Below are positions 8,578 to 17,160 of a stretch of 64,000 bases of DNA, one piece after another. Position 1 is the stretch's first letter. Each line of letters opens with the position of its first letter. The position numbers were made by a program, and so were the translations under genes. The stretch comes from VRUE01 sp963805455 (GTDB taxonomy: Bacteria > Actinomycetota > Thermoleophilia > Solirubrobacterales > 70-9). Where the stretch lies: assembly GCA_963805455.1 (NCBI GenBank), contig CAWDUJ010000015.1, positions 99,478 through 163,477 of the forward strand, given 5' to 3'. Below the pieces are notes generated by a model. It was not told the DNA's origin and did no database searches. It saw only the letters and a list, made by a program, of their open reading frames with translations.

Positions 8578-10260
8578 GTGCTCCGAGAGCTGCGAATCGA
8601 GAACCTGCTGTTGATCGAGAGGGCCGAGCTCCGGCTCGGCTCCGGCCTCAACGCGATCACCGGTGAGACGGGGGCGGGAAAGACCGTCCTCGCCCACTCG
8701 CTCGATCTCCTGATGGGCGGCAGGGCGCGCCCTCAGATCGTCCGCCCGGGAGCCGACGAGGCATGGGTCGAGGGCTGCTTCGACATTCCGGCGGGCCTGC
8801 TCGATGAGCCGGAGATGGGCGAGCTCGCCGAGCGCCTGCCGACCGGCGTCGAGGAGGTCGTGCTCGGGCGACGGGTGTCGGCCTCGGGCCGGACCGCGGC
8901 GTTCGTCGGCGGCCGGGCCGCCTCGGCGGCGGACCTGAAACTGCTCGGCGGGCGGCTGCTCGCCTTCTACGGCCAGCACGAGCACCGCAAGCTGACGATT
9001 TCCTCGGCCCAAACCGAGATCCTCGACGGCTTCGCGGGGACCGATCACCTGGCCCTCCGCGACAAATATCGCGAGTCATTTCGGCGGGCCCTCGCCCTCG
9101 AGGCAGAGCTGGCGGAGCTGCGTGAGCGTGACGGCACGCGTGAGCGCGACCTCGACCTACTCCGCTACGAGCTCTCCGAGATCGAGTCCGTCGCCCCGGA
9201 GCCGGACGAGCTCGAGGGGCTCGGGGTCGATCGCGAGCGGCTGCGTCATGCCGAGGGCCTTCGCGAGGCCGCCGCCGGAGCGGCGGAGGGAGCGACCGGG
9301 GCAGCGGACGGCGACGAGGCCGGCGCCGCGGGCGCGATCGCCGCGGCCGGGGCGCTGCTGACCGGGGTCGGCGGCGTCGATCCAAAGCTCGATGCGATCG
9401 GCGAGCGGCTCGCTGCGCTGGCGGTCGAGCTCGACGATGTCGCGGGCGAGCTGCGCGCCTACCTCGACGGGATCGATGCCGATCCCGAGCGTCTGGCCGG
9501 GATCGAAGAGCGGCTCGATGCGGTCGACCGCCTAACCCGCAAGCACGGCGGCGACGTCGCCTCGGTACTCGCGCACGCCGAGCATTGTCGGGCCGAGATC
9601 GACCGGCTCGAGTCCTCCGAGGTGCAGACCGCCGAGCTCGAGGAGGCCCTGACCAAGGCCACGGCGCAGCGGGCAAAACACGCGAAGCGCCTGAGCAAGG
9701 GGCGGAGCAACGCCGCCGGTGCTCTCGGAGAGCGCGTCGCATCCGAGCTCGGCCGCCTCGCGATGCCGGGGGCGACGCTCGAGGTCGTGCTCGAGCCCCA
9801 TCCCGACGGCTTTGGGCCCAACGGGGCGGAGGGGATCGAGCTACAGCTCGCGCCCAACCCCGGGATCAAGGCCGCGCCACTCCGCGACGCCGCCTCCGGG
9901 GGCGAGCTCTCGCGGGTGATGCTCGCCCTGACCGGACTCGGTGCCGCCGCCGGCGCCGGAACCCTGGTCTTCGATGAGATCGACGCCGGGATTGGTGGCA
10001 ACACCGCCCGCACCGTCGGCGAGCGGCTCAAGGACCTTGGCGAGACCAGGCAGGTCATCTGCATCACCCACCTGCCGCAGGTCGCGTCACTGGCATCGAC
10101 CCACTTCCGGCTCGAGAAGGACCGCGGCGAGCCGGCGCGGGCGACGGTGCAGCAGCTCGACGGCGACGGCGTCATCGAGGAGATCCGCCGGATGCTCGGT
10201 GGAGACGGCGCCGGGGACGCCGCCGAGCGCCACGCCCGAGAGCTGCTCGCAGCGGCCTGA
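8578..10260 (+). CDS. recN: DNA repair protein RecN
   Basis: 560 residues, the usual RecN length. It is an SMC-like ATPase that acts at double-strand breaks. Walker A GETGAGKT is at residues 29-36; the long middle part is a Glu/Arg/Ala-rich coiled coil (about 150-370). The ABC signature is ASGGELSRVMLAL and Walker B is TLVFDEIDAGIGG, followed by the ITHLPQVAS His switch. The start is GTG. The frame ends in a copy of the repeated intergenic element, whose first bases are the stop codon. Next is steA, as in other Actinobacteria. Confidence 0.95.
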   Translation: MLRELRIENLLLIERAELRLGSGLNAITGETGAGKTVLAHSLDLLMGGRARPQIVRPGADEAWVEGCFDIPAGLLDEPEMGELAERLPTGVEEVVLGRRVSASGRTAAFVGGRAASAADLKLLGGRLLAFYGQHEHRKLTISSAQTEILDGFAGTDHLALRDKYRESFRRALALEAELAELRERDGTRERDLDLLRYELSEIESVAPEPDELEGLGVDRERLRHAEGLREAAAGAAEGATGAADGDEAGAAGAIAAAGALLTGVGGVDPKLDAIGERLAALAVELDDVAGELRAYLDGIDADPERLAGIEERLDAVDRLTRKHGGDVASVLAHAEHCRAEIDRLESSEVQTAELEEALTKATAQRAKHAKRLSKGRSNAAGALGERVASELGRLAMPGATLEVVLEPHPDGFGPNGAEGIELQLAPNPGIKAAPLRDAASGGELSRVMLALTGLGAAAGAGTLVFDEIDAGIGGNTARTVGERLKDLGETRQVICITHLPQVASLASTHFRLEKDRGEPARATVQQLDGDGVIEEIRRMLGGDGAGDAAERHARELLAAA

Positions 10261-10320
10261 GCGCGCGGAACGAGCAAGCGTGCATATCTGATTCCTCGCG
10301 TCGCTGGTGAAGCGATCGAT
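10258..10320 (+). repeat. Intergenic repeat element, copy 1
   Basis: Begins at the recN stop codon (TGAGCG...), contains ACGAGCAAGC, TGCATATCTGATTCCTCGCG and GGTGAAGCG, and ends 38 bp before steA. It is the most diverged at its 3' end of five related copies (others at 12434, 19852, 25874 and 58879). Confidence 0.7.
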
Positions 10321-10357
10321 TGTCATTCCCCCGTGCCGAGGCGGGTACTCTCAACCG

Positions 10358-11545
10358 ATGGCTACCGCCAGTCGCCGTCGCTTTCCTGCGCTGCTCACGC
10401 GTCGTAACGGGGACTCCGCGGACGGTGCGGTGCGCGGCTCGGCGCGGCTCGGCCGCCGCACAAAGCACCTGGTGAAACGCCTCCGTCCCGGTGAGGTGGC
10501 GGTGATCGACCACCGCAACATCGACCGGATCGCCGCCGAGGAGCTGATCGCAACCGGGGCTAGGGCCGTCCTCAACGCCTCCGAGTCAACCGACGGCCGC
10601 TATCCGAACGCGGGGCCGCTGATGCTTGCCCGCGCCGGCATCGTCCTCGTCGACTTCCCGGACTCGGACCCGTTCGAGGCGCTCGAGGACGGCGACTCTG
10701 TGACGGTCTTCGACGGCACCGTCAGCGTCGCCGGCAAGGTCGTGATCCGCGGCCGTGAACTCGGCACCGAGGAGCTCTCCCGCCGCTTCGACGAGCAGCG
10801 CGAGCGGGTCGACGAGGCGCTCGCAGAATTCGCCGAGAACACCGTCGCCCATGTCCGGATGGAGACCGACCTCCTCACCGACAGGGTGGAGTTCCCGCAC
10901 ACGCGGACCTCGTTTCGCGACCGCCAGGTCCTGATCGTCGTCCGCGGCGAGCGCCACCGCCGCGACCTCAAGGCCCTCCGCGCCTACATCCGCGACGTCC
11001 GCCCGGTGATCGTCGCCGTCGACGGGGGCGCCGACGGGGTCCTCGCAGAGGGGCTGAAGCCCGACCTGATCCTCGGCGACATGGACTCGGCCGGCGACGA
11101 GGCGCTCCGCTGCGGTGCCGAGATCATCGTCCACGCCTACCCCGACGGCCGTGCCCCCGGACGCGAGCGAGTGGTCGAGATGGGGATCGACCACACGATC
11201 GTTCCCGCCGCCGGGACCAGCGAGGACGTGGCGATGCTGATGGCCTACGAGAAGGGGGCCGACCTGATCGTCAGCGTCGGCGCCCACTTCAACCTGATCG
11301 AGTTCCTCGACCGCAAGCGCGGCGGGATGTCCTCGACCTTCCTCACCAGGCTGCGGATCGGCGAGAAGCTGGTCGACGCCAAGGGCGTCAGCCGCCTCTA
11401 CAACCCGGGCACGGGTTTCGGTCCGGCGGCGCTGTTCATCGCCGCCTTCGCGATCCTGCTCGCGATCATCGTGATCGCCTCTCCGGCGCTCAGCGACCTC
11501 TCCGAACTGGTCTGGCTGAAGATCCGGATTTGGCTGAGCATCTAG
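10358..11545 (+). CDS. steA: SteA-like cytokinesis-associated protein
   Basis: 395 residues from the ATG at 10358; an upstream GTG at 10307 lies in the repeat element and was rejected. The middle has a thiamin-pyrophosphokinase-like fold signature (VAVDGGADGVL, then LILGDMDSAGDEAL), typical of SteA (Rv1697 type). Near the C-terminus is a membrane segment (ALFIAAFAILLAIIVIAS), leaving most of the protein cytosolic. In corynebacteria SteA works with SteB in daughter-cell separation. It is followed 21 bp later by the SteB/MctB-like gene, the conserved pairing that supports the name. No catalytic role is established. Confidence 0.85.
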   Translation: MATASRRRFPALLTRRNGDSADGAVRGSARLGRRTKHLVKRLRPGEVAVIDHRNIDRIAAEELIATGARAVLNASESTDGRYPNAGPLMLARAGIVLVDFPDSDPFEALEDGDSVTVFDGTVSVAGKVVIRGRELGTEELSRRFDEQRERVDEALAEFAENTVAHVRMETDLLTDRVEFPHTRTSFRDRQVLIVVRGERHRRDLKALRAYIRDVRPVIVAVDGGADGVLAEGLKPDLILGDMDSAGDEALRCGAEIIVHAYPDGRAPGRERVVEMGIDHTIVPAAGTSEDVAMLMAYEKGADLIVSVGAHFNLIEFLDRKRGGMSSTFLTRLRIGEKLVDAKGVSRLYNPGTGFGPAALFIAAFAILLAIIVIASPALSDLSELVWLKIRIWLSI

Positions 11546-11566
11546 TGCCCTAGCCTTTCCAGCCTG

Positions 11567-12436
11567 ATGGGCTATAGCGCGCGCTACCACGCGACCTCGC
11601 TGATCGCGATCTTCCTCGCCCTCGCAATCGGGGTCGTGATCGGTGCTGCCCTCGGCGGCAACACGATCGACAACACCCGCAAGGACCTCGAGCACAGCCT
11701 GACCGGCAACCTCGAGGATGCCCGCAACCACGCCGAGGAACTGAGTGTGAAGCTCGGCCAGGCGAACGAATTTTCCGACGAGGTCTACCCGGTCCTTGTC
11801 CGCAACGACCTGCGGGCGAAGCGGATCGGGGTGGTCGCGATCGGCGGCCTCCCCGGTGAGATCTCGGGGGCGATCGACGACGCGCTGGGGCCGACCGGAG
11901 GCAGGCTGGTGGCGGTCGGCGTCATCCGCGAGCCGGTCGACATGCGCTCGCTCGCCGGCGACCTCTCGAAGACCCGCTTCGCCGACCTCGAACAGAACCC
12001 CGACGCCCAGACCGAATTCGCGACCGGTGTCGGCCGCCAGCTGGTGCTCGGCGGCAACCTGCTCGAGCGCGTTCGCGGCCACCTCTTCTCGCGCGCCAGC
12101 GGCAACTTCCGCGCCCTCGACGGCATGATTGTCGTCCGCGCACAGCCGCAGGACATGGGGCCGGTCCAGCGCTCGACCGCCGGGCGGCTCGAATCGGGGC
12201 TGCTCGGCGGGGTCGCCTCGACGCGGGTGCCCGCGGTCGGGGTCGAGGCGTCTGACGCCGAACCCTCCTCGATCTCCTTCTTCGGATCCAACGACCTCGC
12301 GAGCGTCGACAACGTCGACCAGAGCGCCGGCAAGCTGTCGACGGTCCTCGCCCTGCTCGGCGCCGAGGGGAGCTTCGGAGTCAAGGGCTCCGCCGACCAG
12401 CTGCTCCCCGACCTGCTCGCCCCCCACCAGAAGTGA
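11567..12436 (+). CDS. steB: SteB/MctB-like envelope protein (copper transporter family)
   Basis: 289 residues. An N-terminal membrane anchor (HATSLIAIFLALAIGVVIGAALGG) is followed by a coiled-coil stretch (about 38-65) and an extracytoplasmic domain with no obvious metal-binding cluster. This is the family annotated as 'copper transporter' after M. tuberculosis MctB (Rv1698) and, with SteA, as a cytokinetic pair in corynebacteria. Position directly behind steA is conserved. Lacking His/Cys clusters here, the SteB role is the safer reading. The stop codon is the first triplet of a repeat-element copy. Confidence 0.82.
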   Translation: MGYSARYHATSLIAIFLALAIGVVIGAALGGNTIDNTRKDLEHSLTGNLEDARNHAEELSVKLGQANEFSDEVYPVLVRNDLRAKRIGVVAIGGLPGEISGAIDDALGPTGGRLVAVGVIREPVDMRSLAGDLSKTRFADLEQNPDAQTEFATGVGRQLVLGGNLLERVRGHLFSRASGNFRALDGMIVVRAQPQDMGPVQRSTAGRLESGLLGGVASTRVPAVGVEASDAEPSSISFFGSNDLASVDNVDQSAGKLSTVLALLGAEGSFGVKGSADQLLPDLLAPHQK

Positions 12437-12496
12437 GCGCGGTGCGAGCAAGCATGCATATCTGGTTCTTTGCGCAGCGAGCGAAGCGGGAACAGG
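12434..12496 (+). repeat. Intergenic repeat element, copy 2
   Basis: Starts with the stop codon of the upstream gene and reads TGAGCGCGGTGCGAGCAAGC, then ATGCATATCTGGTTCTTTGC and GCAGCGAGCGAAGCGGGA, ending 5 bp before the GTG start of the next gene. Its last part (GCGGGAACAGG) may serve as that gene's ribosome site. Confidence 0.75.
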
Positions 12497-12500
12497 TGCC

Positions 12501-13337
12501 GTGACCTGGGTCGGGTTTCCGGTCGCGATCGCGGTCGCCCTGTTCGTCGTCCCGGCCGGGATCCGGGGCCTCCGCGACGCCGGCCTCACCCGTGAGAACT
12601 ACCGCGGCGCGGCGCTCGCCTTCCCGCTCGGCGCGGTCCTCGCCACCGCGGCGCTGGTCGCCCTGGCGCCGCTCGCCTTCCTCAACGACCGCGGCGACCT
12701 CGAACTCCTCGAGCCGGGATTGCGCCAGTGGATGCCCTATCTGCTCGGCGTCGCCTTCCTCGGCTTCCTCGACGACTCGCTCGGGCGCGGGGAGGCCACC
12801 GACACGCCGCGGGGCTGGCGCGGCCACGCCCGGGCGCTGCGCCAGGGCAGCCTCTCGACCGGGGCGATCAAGGCTCTCGGAGCGCTGGCGCTCGCCGCCT
12901 ACGTCGTCTCCGGGCGCGGCCTCGAATCGTGGCGCTACATCGCCGACGTCGCTCTCCTGATCCTGGCGACCAACGCCTTCAACCTCTTCGACATGCGGCC
13001 GGGCCGGGCCGAGAAGGCGCTGGTGCTACTCGGCGCCGGTCTCTGCCTCGGCGGTTGGACGATCGCGCCCCTGGAGCTGCTCGGCATCTTCGCCGGGCCG
13101 GTCCTGGTCGGCGCCTGGTTCACCCTGCGCGAGCGGGCGATGCTCGGCGACACCGGGTCGAACCTGGTCGGCGCGATCGGCGGCGTCTGGCTGCTTACTT
13201 CCCTCGACGGTGACGGGCGCCTTATCGCGCTCGCTCTAGTCGCCGGCCTGACCATTTACGGAGAGATGCGATCGATCTCCTCGACGGTCGAGTCGGTTCC
13301 GCCATTGCGCTGGTTAGACTCGCTTGGCAGAGAATGA
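12501..13337 (+). CDS. MraY/WecA-like polyprenyl-phosphate sugar-phosphate transferase
   Basis: 278 residues, polytopic. It carries diverged signatures of the PNPT superfamily: FLGFLDDSLG (Asp91-Asp92), NAFNLFDMRPG (Asn158, Asn161, Asp164), and a GDTGSN loop at 216-221. The first cytoplasmic motif is altered (ENYRG instead of K.PT.GG). Family members transfer a sugar-1-phosphate from a UDP-sugar to undecaprenyl or decaprenyl phosphate at the inner membrane face. The GTG at 12501 follows the repeat element, and its stop overlaps pyrG as ATGA. Placement between steB and pyrG suggests a wall-glycan role near division; this is inference, as the sugar cannot be assigned. Confidence 0.78.
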   Translation: MTWVGFPVAIAVALFVVPAGIRGLRDAGLTRENYRGAALAFPLGAVLATAALVALAPLAFLNDRGDLELLEPGLRQWMPYLLGVAFLGFLDDSLGRGEATDTPRGWRGHARALRQGSLSTGAIKALGALALAAYVVSGRGLESWRYIADVALLILATNAFNLFDMRPGRAEKALVLLGAGLCLGGWTIAPLELLGIFAGPVLVGAWFTLRERAMLGDTGSNLVGAIGGVWLLTSLDGDGRLIALALVAGLTIYGEMRSISSTVESVPPLRWLDSLGRE

Positions 13338-14995
13338 GTAGCGGCAAAAGCGATACGAGATTCATCTTCGTCACCGGCGGAGTGGTCTCGGCTCTCGGCA
13401 AGGGAATCGCCGCCGCCTCGATCGGACGCCTCCTCGTCTCGCGCGGCTACCGGGTCCAGCTGCAGAAGTTCGACCCCTACATCAACGTCGACCCGGGGAC
13501 GATGAGCCCGTTCCAGCACGGCGAGGTCTTCGTCACAGAGGACGGAGCCGAGACCGACCTCGACCTCGGCCATTACGAGCGCTTCACCGATGAAAACACC
13601 TCGCGCGCCTCGAACGTCACCGCCGGCTCGGTCTACAACTCGGTGATCAAGCGCGAGCGCCGCGGCGACTACCTCGGCGCGACCGTCCAGGTGATCCCGC
13701 ACATCACCGACGAGATCAAGAACCGGATCCTGATCGTCGCCGAGTCACAGTCGGTCGACTTCGTCATCACCGAGATCGGCGGCACCGTCGGCGACATCGA
13801 GTCGCTGCCCTTCCTCGAGTCGATCCGCCAGCTGTACACCGACATCGGCGCGAAGCGGAGCATGTTCGTCCACCTGACCCTGGTCCCCTACGTCGGGCAC
13901 GCGGGGGAACTGAAGACGAAGCCGACCCAGCACTCGGTCAACGAGCTGCGCCGGATCGGGATCCAGCCGCACGCGCTGGTCTGCCGTTCAGAAGGCCGTC
14001 TCGACCGCGACATCCGCAGCAAGATCGCCCTCTTCGCCAGCCTCCCGGTCGACGCTGTGATCTCGGCCCACGACGTCGACAACATCTACAAGGTGCCGCT
14101 CGTCTTCCGCGCCGAAGGCGTCGACGACCTCGTCCTCGACCACTTCGGGATGGAGGCCCCGACCCCCGACCTCGCCGACTGGGAAGGGATGGTGCGCCGC
14201 GCCGACGCCGCCGAGGGGCGGGTCAAGATCGCCCTCGTCGGCAAGTACGTCGGCCTCGAAGACGCCTACAAGTCGGTGATCGAGGCGCTCGAGCACGGCG
14301 GCTTCCACCATGGGGTGGAGGTCGACGTCGAGCTGGTCGACTCCGAGGACTTCGACCCCGCGCGCCTCGAGGGCGCCGACGGGGTCCTGATCCCCGGCGG
14401 GTTCGGCGAGCGCGGCATCGAGGGCAAGGTCTCGGCCGCGAAGCTGGCCCGGGAGCGCGCGATCCCCTATCTCGGGATCTGCCTCGGGATGCAGATCGCG
14501 GTCGTCGAGTTCGCCCGCTCCAAGGCCGGAATGGATGGCGCCAACTCCTCCGAGTTCGATCCCGAGACGCCGTTCCCGGTCGTCGACCTCCTGCCCGAGC
14601 AGAAGGAGGTCTCAGAGATGGGCGGGACGATGCGGCTCGGCGCCGACCCGGTGAAACTCCACGAGGGGACCCGGGCGCGCGAGATCTACGACGAGGCCGT
14701 GATCTACAAGCGCCACCGCCACCGTTACGAGGTGAACGTCCAGCTCCGACGGCGGATCGAAGACGAGGGGCTTGTCTGCGGCGGGACCTCGCCCGACGAG
14801 CGCCTGGTCGAGATGATCGAGCTGCCCGACCACCCGTTCTTCGTCGCCTCGCAGTTCCATCCCGAGTTCAACTCGCGTCCGAATCGGCCCGAGCCGCTGT
14901 TCCGCGATTTCGTCGGGGCGGCGGCGCGCCACGCGGGCGAGAAGCCGGCCGAAGGGGCGGACCTCGACCGCGAGGATTCCTCGGTCGCCCATTAG
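13334..14995 (+). CDS. pyrG: CTP synthase
   Basis: 553 residues, normal length. It makes CTP from UTP, ATP and glutamine. The synthetase domain begins with FIFVTGGVVSALGKGIAAASIG and has KFDPYINVDPGTMSPFQHGE and EIGGTVGDIES. The glutaminase domain starts near residue 295 (IALVGKY) and has GICLGMQ with Cys383 and the His/Glu pair in SQFHPEF. The start overlaps the upstream transferase stop (ATGA). The order steB...pyrG is as in M. tuberculosis. Confidence 0.97.
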   Translation: MSSGKSDTRFIFVTGGVVSALGKGIAAASIGRLLVSRGYRVQLQKFDPYINVDPGTMSPFQHGEVFVTEDGAETDLDLGHYERFTDENTSRASNVTAGSVYNSVIKRERRGDYLGATVQVIPHITDEIKNRILIVAESQSVDFVITEIGGTVGDIESLPFLESIRQLYTDIGAKRSMFVHLTLVPYVGHAGELKTKPTQHSVNELRRIGIQPHALVCRSEGRLDRDIRSKIALFASLPVDAVISAHDVDNIYKVPLVFRAEGVDDLVLDHFGMEAPTPDLADWEGMVRRADAAEGRVKIALVGKYVGLEDAYKSVIEALEHGGFHHGVEVDVELVDSEDFDPARLEGADGVLIPGGFGERGIEGKVSAAKLARERAIPYLGICLGMQIAVVEFARSKAGMDGANSSEFDPETPFPVVDLLPEQKEVSEMGGTMRLGADPVKLHEGTRAREIYDEAVIYKRHRHRYEVNVQLRRRIEDEGLVCGGTSPDERLVEMIELPDHPFFVASQFHPEFNSRPNRPEPLFRDFVGAAARHAGEKPAEGADLDREDSSVAH

Positions 14996-15012
14996 TTCGT
15001 AGCCTTTCCGAC

Positions 15013-16122
15013 GTGGAGAGGCTGCACGAGAGGTTCGCCAGGCTCTGCGAGATCCGCAGCGTCACCGGCGAGGAGCGCGAGATCGCCGACTCGCTGATCG
15101 CCGAGCTGCGGGCGATGGGCCTCGAGGTCAGCGAGGACGACGCCGCCGGGCCGGCGCAGGCCGGGTCGGGCAACATCCTCGCCCGCCTCCCGGGTCGCAG
15201 CGATGCCTGGGCGCTGTTCTGCGGCCACATCGACACCGTCCCGCACCCCGGTTTGATCGAGGTCATCGAGGAGGACGGCGTCTTCCGGAGCCGCGGAGAG
15301 ACGATCCTCGGCGCCGACAACAAGGCCGCCGTCGCGGTCTTCGTCGAGCTCGTCGCCCGCCATGTGGAGGACCCGCCGCCGGTCGGGATCGAGCTGCTGC
15401 TCACCGTCGCCGAGGAGCAGGGGCTGCGGGGCGCGAAGGCGGTCGACCCGGCGACCCTGCGCTCGGACTGCGGCTTCATCCTCGACCACGCGAGCGCTGT
15501 CGGCGAGGTGATCACGAGCACCCCGACCCAACAGCAGGTTGTCGCCGAGTTCACCGGGGTCGAGGCCCATGCCGGGATCAACCCCGAGGACGGCAGCAGC
15601 GCGATCGCCGCGGCGTCGGCGGCGATCTCGCGGATGCAGCTCGGGCGCCTCGACGAGGGAACGACGGCGAACGTCGGGACGATCGAGGGCGGGACGGCGG
15701 GCAACGTCGTCCCCGGCCACTGCCGGATCGTCGCCGAGGCGCGCAGCATCGACTCCGGGCGGGCGGCCGAGATCGCGGGGGAGATGGCCGAAGCCTGTGC
15801 CTGGGGCGCCGGCGAGCACGAATGCGACGTCGACGTCCAGGCAGAGGAGCTGTTCCGTGGCTACCAGCTGCCGGGGTCATCGCGCTCGCTCGCGGTCGCC
15901 GAGGCGGGGATGCGACGGGCCCGGATCGAGCCGGTGCGGACGGCTACCGGCGGCGGCAGCGACGTCAACGCGCTGCTGGTGAACGGGGTCGACTGCGTCC
16001 TGCTCGCCAACGGCACCGTGGGCCCGCACACGCCGGACGAGTGCGTCGCCACGCGCCATCTCGACGAGATGCTCGCCGTCTGCGAGGGCATCCTCGTCGA
16101 GGCTGCCGCGGCCCCGGCGTGA
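15013..16122 (+). CDS. M20 family metallopeptidase (PepT-like)
   Basis: 369 residues. It has the co-catalytic zinc ligands of the M20/M28 clan in order: GHIDTV (His72, with Asp74), LGADNKAAVA (Asp102), TVAEEQG (Glu134 catalytic, Glu135), the Asp of FILDHAS, and GPHTPDE near the C-terminus. A lid domain lies between (STPTQQQV to about 275). Family members cleave tripeptides or di/tripeptide N-termini in the cytosol; the exact substrate is unknown. It starts with GTG 17 bp after pyrG, and its stop overlaps the DUF3866 gene (GTGA). Confidence 0.85.
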   Translation: MERLHERFARLCEIRSVTGEEREIADSLIAELRAMGLEVSEDDAAGPAQAGSGNILARLPGRSDAWALFCGHIDTVPHPGLIEVIEEDGVFRSRGETILGADNKAAVAVFVELVARHVEDPPPVGIELLLTVAEEQGLRGAKAVDPATLRSDCGFILDHASAVGEVITSTPTQQQVVAEFTGVEAHAGINPEDGSSAIAAASAAISRMQLGRLDEGTTANVGTIEGGTAGNVVPGHCRIVAEARSIDSGRAAEIAGEMAEACAWGAGEHECDVDVQAEELFRGYQLPGSSRSLAVAEAGMRRARIEPVRTATGGGSDVNALLVNGVDCVLLANGTVGPHTPDECVATRHLDEMLAVCEGILVEAAAAPA

Positions 16123-17135
16123 ACGGCCGCCTCAAGCTGAGGCGGGGCGTCATCGTCGACGAGGACCCGCTCACCGTCGAGGTCGACCGGGAGCTGCGGG
16201 CGGCCTGGGCCGACACCGCGCTGCTCGGCGAGATGCGCGCCGGCGACGAGGTCGTCGTCAACGTCGCCGCGCTCGACCTCGACCTCGGCTCCGGCGGCTT
16301 CGACATCGTCCACGTCAACCTGACCCGGGGACTCGAGGGCGGGGGGGAGGGAGCCGAGCACGTGATGAAGCTCAACTACAGCTCCCTCCAGCATTCGGTC
16401 GAGCCGGTCGAGCGACCACTCCAGGGAGCGGGAGCCGAGGGCTCGACCCCGGTCCTCGTACTGCCGCTCCACGGCCACCTGGCGCCGGCGGCCTGGGCGG
16501 CCAGCCAGGCCTCGCCGGGGCTCAAGCTCGGCTACGTGCAGACCGGGGGCGGTGCGCTGCCAGGATCGTTCAGCCGCGATGCCGCCGAGCTGCTCGATCG
16601 CGATCTCCTCTGCGGCCACATCACCGCCGCCCCGGCCTACGGCGGACGCGAGGAGGCGATCTCGGTCGCAGGCGGCCTCGACGCCGCAGCCAACCGCTTC
16701 GGCTGGGACGCGGTCCTTGCCGGGCCCGGTCCCGGGATCATCGGCTCCGAGACAAGACTCGGTCATGGGGGCATCGTCGCTCTCGACACCGCCCATGCGG
16801 CGCTTGCGCTGGGGATGCCGACCATGCTCTCGCCGCGACTCTCCAGCGCCGACGCCCGTGCCCGCCACCGCGGGGTCAGCCACCACACGCTCACCGTGAT
16901 GCAGCTCCTTCTCGGCGCCGTCGAGGTCCCTGTTCCCGCCGGGGAGGCGGTCCCGATCGCCGTCCTCGCCGACGCCTGCGGCTGGCGCCACCGCCTCCAC
17001 GAGGTACCGGTCGACCTTGCGGGGTACGGCGCCAGCGGCCTTGCCGCGCGGACGATGGGTCGGGGGATCGACGAGGACCCGCTGTTCTTCGCCGCCGCCC
17101 TCGCCGCGGGTGGCGCCTTGCGCGGCAAGGGATGA
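16119..17135 (+). CDS. DUF3866 family protein
   Basis: 338 residues from a GTG that overlaps the previous stop. The features are those of DUF3866, a family found mostly in Actinobacteria: an N-terminal beta-rich part (VEVDRELRAAWADTAL, then GDEVVVNVAALDLDLG), MKLNYSSLQHSVEPVE, LPLHGHLAPAAWA, YVQTGGGALPG, GHITAAPAYGG, and the GPGPGIIGSETRLGHGG loop. Gly-rich loops and conserved His suggest an enzyme, but no reaction is known to me. It is coupled to the M20 peptidase and followed by xerD. Confidence 0.8.
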   Translation: MNGRLKLRRGVIVDEDPLTVEVDRELRAAWADTALLGEMRAGDEVVVNVAALDLDLGSGGFDIVHVNLTRGLEGGGEGAEHVMKLNYSSLQHSVEPVERPLQGAGAEGSTPVLVLPLHGHLAPAAWAASQASPGLKLGYVQTGGGALPGSFSRDAAELLDRDLLCGHITAAPAYGGREEAISVAGGLDAAANRFGWDAVLAGPGPGIIGSETRLGHGGIVALDTAHAALALGMPTMLSPRLSSADARARHRGVSHHTLTVMQLLLGAVEVPVPAGEAVPIAVLADACGWRHRLHEVPVDLAGYGASGLAARTMGRGIDEDPLFFAAALAAGGALRGKG

Positions 17136-17160
17136 GCCGCGGCCGCCAGAACCTCTTGGC

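Noticed and set aside
10586..12589. 667-codon open frame opposite steA/steB
   Set aside because: Antisense shadow with Asp/Arg/Val bias; it spans two genuine plus-strand genes and the repeat element.
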